Shown piece after piece: positions 61,601-64,000 of a stretch of 64,000 nt of DNA (position 1 is its first letter; every line of letters begins with the position of its first letter). The DNA is from Beroe forskalii (taxonomy: Eukaryota > Ctenophora > Nuda > Beroida > Beroidae), in contig WFMF01000196.1 in assembly GCA_011033025.1 (NCBI GenBank), positions 1 through 64,000 of the forward strand, given 5' to 3'. Position numbers and translations under genes: made by a program. The notes under the pieces are model-generated. The model had not been told where the DNA came from, did not search any database, and saw only the letters and a program-made list of their open reading frames with translations.

Positions 61601-64000
61601 TTGCAGTTTGCGGGCCCTTTTCTTTGCAAGTCATTGACCCTTCCCCCTGACCCCTCCCTCCGCAGGTCTGGAACTCCCGGGCGTTCTCTCCCTGCCTGAA
61701 GGGATCCAGGTGCCCCTGCTAGAGGCCCTGTATCCCGCCCACTGCAACCCGCCCGCGGGCTTACCTGCTGCTGCCTACTCACTCGTACAACGAAACGATG
61801 TCATGGATCACCCTACTCCGAGTTTCTTAGAGTGTTCGGAGGAGGTGGAGAAGACGACATCGACAAAGGAACCGCCCTTCTCATGTCCCATTCTAGATTT
61901 CAGGTAGAGGAATCGCCCTTCTCGTGTCCCATTCTAGATTTCAGGTAAAGGACTAAAGGAGCCGCACTTATCCTGTCCCGTCGAATAGGATTTCGTTCCT
62001 ATTGTTCCAGGTAAGAAGAGAATTGATCAGATAAGGCCGGATCATCTAACTTCGACGTCACCAAATAATCACTTGAAGTCTTGCCCTTGAAGCCACCCCA
62101 AACCACTCATCCTATGATTCCAGGTTTGCAGAAGACAAGAGGGTCGAGGAAGCCAGTAAGATGTTCAACACCACCTCCTCTGTTAAGATAGTGGTGAACC
62201 GCCGAGCTGAGATGACTGACGCGGAGTACACTGACCAGCAGGTATCGGTCTAGACTCTAGATAACGAAATTTCCCATTCTTTTTACTCAATAGTCAATAC
62301 ACACACACAGGAAAACCAGAAAGGGTGTGGTTGCGGGGTGTAAAATTGGTTGCAACCAAATGAAAACTTGTTTTTGTGTCATTATACAGTCCATAGCACC
62401 ATTTGCAGGGGTTATCAATATACATTTGCTCATAACGTACACCCCTATTTCAAGTAACATACAGTTCTTATCGTCTTCAGTTAAAGAAGTACTTAAATCG
62501 CGTTCACATTTAAGCTTCCTTTGTAATTTTGGTCATGTTTTTTATAACGTCACATTTTTTCTTCTATTCTTAGGAACTGCTTCTTTTCAACAAAACGAAG
62601 AGGACTATGGCATTACCTGTCGGAAAAGCTTTGTTCACATTTGGTGAGTGAATGTCGAATGGTATGCCCCTGAACATATTAGCATATAGTTGGAACTTGG
62701 GCAATCAGCCCGCCGATTCATAAGTCTTTGCCTTATCGTTAAATTTGTCCAATTTTTTGTCGTGGTATATATTGAACTACTGACTGGACCTATTACTCTA
62801 TTGGTTTAATCCTTGACAGGGACGATGAAGCCTAGTGCCCGGGACCCCATACCCATCCCTACTGTGTGTATCAGTGGCAAAGCCTTACCTCGTGGCAACA
62901 CCGTCACCCTGGACTTGGATATCCCCGCTGAGATGATTCACTGGTGCGAGTTCCACAGCGGTGTGGCTACTGGTAAGGGCAGGTTCAAGGAGCCGGACCA
63001 CCTTGGAATTCCGCACGGAATTCCACGGTAAAATGGTCCGGCTCCTTGGGTACTGCTCTGGTAAGTGTGCAGTCAGTAACGAGTTTTAGTGAAGGAAACC
63101 AGAAGTGCTCTCGCTGCTAAGATAGGTTCATGTATGATGTATGTCTTGAATGTCTAAATCCGAATTTGATTCTAATTTTCTGGATTTTGATGTGTAACCA
63201 TGGGGTCATCATTCATGTAAATATATTAATAGAGTCTCTGCAGGATTGCGGATTGACCCGATGTTGTCTGACATAGACAGCCAATGGATGCTGTACAACA
63301 GACCTCAAGATCTGACCAACAAACACGCGGGCTTCCTCTTCTCCCTAGGTTTCAAATCAAGAAATCATGATATGTCATTACTAATTACTTGTTCTGTAGT
63401 GCGTGAAATCAATGGGTAAATTTTTAGCCAATTTAAGGGACTCTCTATTTATTACCTTTGTGAACGTTGTGAAATTTTCACAGCAATAATTTGTGATATG
63501 TTTTTATTCTTAAATCCATATTTCGAGAGTGAATTGAGAATTGATTGGATCTCGAGAATTTGCATAGATAACTTGATAAATCATCAAGACTTACTGCTGG
63601 ATCCAATGAACTCGATAACAGCAGGTATGTTTTAACTGGGATTCCTTTATGATGGCGTAACCGGCGGATTACTTGTGATGCGCCGATATTAGCAACATGT
63701 TGATTGTTGAATTCCTCTGACAGGTCTGGCTGGTCACCTCAAGAAGCTCTCATCTCGGAACCTACACGACTACCTGTGCCAGAGACACAAGTTCACCAGT
63801 ATCGGACTGCTTCTAGGTGAGCTCTTTAGTCATCCCCAATAGCTTACGTTATTTTACGTTTTATTTACAAGTCATCCCCAATAGCTTACGTTATTTTACG
63901 TTTTATTTACAAGGGCTCCTACTAGGTGAGCTATTCAGTCATCCCCAATAGCTTACCTTTTATTGACAAAGGCTCTTATTAGGGTGAGCTCTTCAGTCAT
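48168..64000 (+). CDS. ANAPC1: Anaphase-promoting complex subunit 1 (APC1), partial at the right edge
   Basis: The largest APC/C scaffold subunit. It supports ubiquitin ligation of mitotic substrates in the nucleus and cytoplasm through an N-terminal WD40-like region, a middle helical region and a PC-repeat C-terminus. At least 23 exons join in matching phases over about 15.6 kb and encode roughly 1,000 codons, about two thirds of the roughly 1,940-residue vertebrate protein. The last exon seen (63724-63816) encodes HDYLCQRHKFTSIGLLL, equivalent to the start of the PC repeats. The ATG at 48168 (ACAATGG context) lies 18 residues before an FG.D....HP motif, as in vertebrate APC1. The gap between exons 57472-57536 and 59033-59210 is incompletely resolved. 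Three intronless antisense genes sit in its introns. Confidence 0.95.
48469..48681. mobile_element. Foldback MITE FB7, about 210 bp, in APC1 intron 1
   Basis: The left arm CACTGCT.AGTCAA.CCATTG, TCTCATGTGATC and ATGATACCA is mirrored on the right (TGGTATCAT, GATCACATGAGAGG, AGCAGTGCACCAA). Arms are about 65 bases. The central loop holds AACATCAGG.TTAACCA twice. Confidence 0.8.
50351..51304 (-). CDS. GT31-like glycosyltransferase, type II membrane protein
   Basis: 317 codons in a single exon, antisense inside the APC1 intron 49642-54839. A short cytosolic tail (MQKK) and one hydrophobic anchor (GAIVCIIILLILNL) predict a Golgi type II protein. The GT31 (beta-1,3-galactosyltransferase) landmarks in order are RARNLLREKSWL, EERDKYGDIIVAPTLDGYTR, YKVLEGMKILLREY, PNFCLGAALIFSFDTVEKL and GLDDAHIGLLL. 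The usual DDD metal-binding motif is replaced by GED in FLVVQGEDTVVNV. The acidic residue at the later ED(V/A) position is kept as DDA. The acceptor sugar is unknown, and reduced or altered metal use is possible. Confidence 0.85.
   Translation of the reverse strand: MQKKLYFQCGAIVCIIILLILNLKPTPETPTSSITNATVTSDDIPHYKFIIVTKSAPDGTRARNLLREKSWLSYDWKDEEGKDISWRHFFLLGLSVEYPLSSMFEERDKYGDIIVAPTLDGYTRMTYKVLEGMKILLREYRFTFLVVQGEDTVVNVREINKYFDQLMASKKDRLFHGGAKCIRRIVNRWGTYKVEPDVFGPEHFPNFCLGAALIFSFDTVEKLVGIWKDNKDPIIGLDDAHIGLLLFLSLGEIKITTIDRINLGCHKDRGDQIIVTQIQPLEKGIELMQNYMTRGVYCFEDIKPHSKKSTLFEDGED
51418..51597 (+). repeat. Dispersed repeat family 4, copy b
   Basis: Collinear with 42060-42275 (CTACTACTACTAAACGGGGG, then GAGTCCCCAGCAC). 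It lies about 110 bases upstream of the glycosyltransferase start, in the APC1 intron. Confidence 0.75.
51598..52149. other. No gene seen
   Basis: Spacer between the glycosyltransferase promoter side and the receptor's 3' end. No motif recognised. Confidence 0.45.
52150..53118 (-). CDS. Seven-transmembrane receptor, rhodopsin-like but divergent
   Basis: 322 codons from the ATG at 53118 (MKQNESKDGSS); upstream sense codons lack an earlier ATG. Seven hydrophobic segments are visible: ILYVGPINLILCVLILCQN, LLFILIAMSDIILACN, YFSSVFYNTTLTVIR, MTLLIVTLLALSVTLV, GLFISDFISAFFIFIF, ILISLLFFTCNTLVQIF and LALINAVGFPLILII. TM2 keeps the Asp (MSD). The TM3 end reads IRSLNITKPF instead of DRY. TM7 has NAVGFPL in place of NPxxY. 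An N-glycosylation site (NES) precedes TM1. This resembles the large orphan class A expansions of marine invertebrates. The gene is intronless and antisense in an APC1 intron. Confidence 0.88.
   Translation of the reverse strand: MKQNESKDGSSIILYVGPINLILCVLILCQNTLVITFYYRKRERLSSLLFILIAMSDIILACNESIDIILGMRCFGDWDYGITGYPAFLTINLVYPTHFAYFSSVFYNTTLTVIRSLNITKPFYRINARAVRMTLLIVTLLALSVTLVDCFLTVQVMELSPSASGCDYFWKGLFISDFISAFFIFIFYPDSAKEGDWKGAWPALLPYFLASNIILVSMVIQVRFIKGRISSDERNESNDQNSNGQDNALLRESKYAATTIILISLLFFTCNTLVQIFLFIPKDEAKYVPLRPVLALINAVGFPLILIIRGGELRRWVRERFL
53200..53720. repeat. ATTCGAATATCGAAT-rich low-complexity palindromic tract
   Basis: TTCGAATA, ATATCGAA and ATTCGATATTCGA repeat densely on both strands over about 500 bases. 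All are overlapping permutations of TTCGAA and ATATCGATAT-like palindromes. Open frames of about 100 codons cross it on both strands and are not genes. Confidence 0.85.
53740..54460. other. No gene seen; one hairpin
   Basis: GGAATAAGAGTAGTCATTGG (54226) pairs imperfectly with CCAATAACACTCTTATTTTC (about 54280). The hairpin loop contains GGGGCGAAGC. Otherwise nothing is recognised. Confidence 0.5.
54460..54620 (+). repeat. Repeat family 3, diverged copy
   Basis: CGCGTCTATGGGTA, GAGGGATATGTC.GGTTT, ATCAATATGGAACCGATCAG and AGAGGGTTCTATAA correspond in order to the tandem pair at 32660-33045. Confidence 0.7.
54840..57536 (+). CDS. ANAPC1: APC1 exons 4-10: WD40-like region
   Basis: Exons 54840-55071, 55404-55544, 55784-55871, 56221-56371, 56576-56678, 56916-57067 and 57472-57536. 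Landmarks are TVCLLSPLDEYTYIQ, CFLDSSQQIVSILQN, GSLVVWRLNKIDRSS, MTVFTPNSAKFS, NPSSNVSSFAHPNITPGG and LDTSGSLYLYDG. The order and the S..LHPLDE-like and SVWTLRR-like correspondences identify the APC1 propeller. The Ser/Asn-rich part matches the disordered loop of other APC1 proteins, a phosphorylation hub in vertebrates. Exon 56221 is preceded by four duplicated acceptor copies. Confidence 0.92.
56037..56220 (+). repeat. 44-51 bp tandem duplication spanning an APC1 splice acceptor
   Basis: Four copies of a unit made of GAACCCAAGTAGTAACGTGT and CCTC.TTCACTCCCC(C)TAACCCAG precede the true exon at 56221, which begins with the same GAACCCAAGTAGTAACGTGT. Every copy ends in a pyrimidine tract plus CAG, so five acceptor-like sites line up. 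Unit lengths of 44, 45 and 51 are not all multiples of three. Confidence 0.95.
57537..57790 (+). other. ANAPC1: APC1 intron segment, possible unplaced exon
   Basis: CCTCTGGCAAACCAGAAGC to CCTAGTAAACTAGGG (57640-57722) is open in a frame reading RLTIPPPTVAPSKL. This loosely recalls the Pro/Ser-rich APC1 loop. Phases do not fit the flanking exons, so I list it only as a candidate. Confidence 0.25.
57791..58246 (-). CDS. Small single-pass membrane protein with coiled-coil-like region
   Basis: 151 codons, ATG at 58246, antisense in an APC1 intron. After MELALPLPD comes a 22-residue membrane segment (ILLITALALISVVVMVSSIV) followed by KRR, predicting a cytosolic C-terminus. Then comes a heptad-like helix (VLDLERKLEDMTDS, FEESMEIL-like, HLEKMAKRL) and an acidic, Pro/Ala-rich tail ending ILIPE. 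No family recognised. The GC-rich codons and clean frame contrast with the AT-rich intron and support a real gene. A splice-donor-like GG|GTAAGTGT on the minus strand near 58648 could belong to its leader. Confidence 0.6.
   Translation of the reverse strand: MELALPLPDILLITALALISVVVMVSSIVLLLTLAKRRASPEGSVLDLERKLEDMTDSTQMNFEEFTESMEILTEHLEKMAKRLQPRVVHISHTETTICVAERVDMGLQADMEEDTLQAADGEGKEEPAAPPPVLETGDCLSDHAVILIPE
58731..60386 (+). CDS. ANAPC1: APC1 exons 11-15: middle region, one segment unresolved
   Basis: Probable exon 58731-58828 (EVSLSPTYLLCLPDAFIFQ), then 59033-59210, 59422-59495, 59844-59970 and 60261-60386. Landmarks are DEPIVRSVVDSLISVHN, ANEDWEFMLNEMRDHV (matching the DDDWEYLL segment) and LVLRTLHALHTEYHLD. 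Exon 57472-57536 ends in phase 2 but 58731 needs phase 1, and residues equivalent to DPV.NRVT..L..GS are not placed. At least one small exon is therefore still missing between 57537 and 59032. Confidence 0.82.
59690..59830 (+). repeat. Dispersed repeat family 2, copy b
   Basis: Same ordered blocks as 17640-17810. It lies in the APC1 intron, ending just before the acceptor of exon 59844-59970. Confidence 0.7.
60410..60575. repeat. TAACCC-rich repeat, copy b
   Basis: ATTTCACCTCACGGCACTTT and ATCTCCCAGTCCTGACCCTA are followed by degenerate CCTAACC runs. The AAAGTGCCGTGAGATGAAAT at 40600-40620 is the inverse of its left end. It lies in the APC1 intron after exon 60261-60386. Confidence 0.65.
60729..63816 (+). 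CDS. ANAPC1: APC1 exons 16-24: helical middle to the start of the PC repeats
   Basis: Exons 60729-60805, 60994-61155, 61335-61449, 61666-61903, 62124-62241, 62574-62643, 62820-62972, 63244-63348 and 63724-63816. Landmarks are HYAHFYRSYYPHLGDP, GLELPGVLSLPEGIQVPLLE, FAEDKRVEEASKMFNTTSSV, TMALPVGKALFTFG, PIPIPTVCISGKALPRGNTV and DIDSQWMLYNRPQD. They match vertebrate APC1 segments (SEDLRVQDVRRLL, TMALPVGRGMFT, PLPIPKLNLTGRAPPRN, IDSAWIVYNKPK) in order and with consistent phases. Tandem duplications cover the donor borders at 61903 and 63816. Confidence 0.95.
61862..61946 (+). repeat. 41-bp tandem duplication spanning an APC1 splice donor
   Basis: CGCCCTTCTC.TGTCCCATT with CTAGATTTCAGGTA occurs twice, the second copy immediately after the first. 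The true donor TTTCAG|GTAGAG at 61903 is therefore followed by a second, equally good TTTCAG|GTAAAG. Using the second donor would put the in-frame TAG of the first GTAGAG into the exon. Confidence 0.95.
63805..64000 (+). repeat. Tandem duplications spanning an APC1 splice donor, to the window edge
   Basis: CTTCTAG|GTGAGCTCTTTAGT at 63816 is followed by CTACTAG|GTGAGCTATTCAGT near 63925 and ATTAGG|GTGAGCTCTTCAGT near 63985. TCATCCCCAATAGCTTAC and a TTTATTTACAA-type tail lie between them. The array contains the exon's last bases plus the donor, and continues past the window. Confidence 0.92.

Overview
The window is eukaryotic nuclear DNA from an animal, most likely an invertebrate. Three observations support this. 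Genes are split by many phase-consistent GT-AG introns. There is a secreted protein with thrombospondin type-1 repeats, a kringle and a cysteine-rich GCC2/GCC3-like module, together with a rhodopsin-like GPCR. The retroelements include a CR1/L2-like LINE and a reverse-transcriptase family I know from sponges, cnidarians and other marine invertebrates. I cannot name the phylum from the sequence alone. There are no bacterial operons, CRISPR arrays or recognisable tRNA/rRNA genes.

Layout. 1-11.6 kb is repeat territory: a 52-bp minisatellite, small MITEs, a 3.5-kb foldback element (2489-6020), a 1.5-kb DNA transposon (6537-8023), a KpnI-rich element with an 8-bp target duplication (9294-10242), and a three-deep nest of elements at 10.4-11.6 kb. 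12.3-15.4 kb holds two dead retroelements; one has a 99-bp palindromic insert next to its YADD active-site codons. 16.6-26.2 kb (minus strand) is one gene of at least 13 exons encoding a secreted mosaic protein of about 1,100 residues, with a probable one-base deletion in its kringle exon. 26.4-44.3 kb is another transposon landscape with four large foldback elements (27.7-28.8, 30.1-34.3, 36.6-37.5, 39.0-41.6 kb), further nested insertions, GC-rich repeats, and an isolated exon-like piece of an FGGY-type sugar kinase. 45.1-45.4 kb (minus) is RPB11/POLR2J.

48.1-64 kb (plus) carries roughly the first two thirds of APC1, the scaffold subunit of the anaphase-promoting complex. At least 23 exons are visible and the gene runs off the right edge. 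Three intronless genes lie antisense inside APC1 introns: a GT31-like glycosyltransferase, a seven-transmembrane receptor, and a small single-pass membrane protein with a predicted coiled coil.

Two themes stand out. First, long inverted-repeat (foldback) elements of several apparently unrelated families are unusually dense, and insertion order can be read from target-site duplications. Second, short tandem duplications repeatedly sit exactly on splice junctions: three times in APC1 and once in the thrombospondin/kringle gene. They multiply acceptor or donor sites, as expected if AG|GT-spanning duplications feed intron growth or gain. No biochemical system or operon-like cassette was found.
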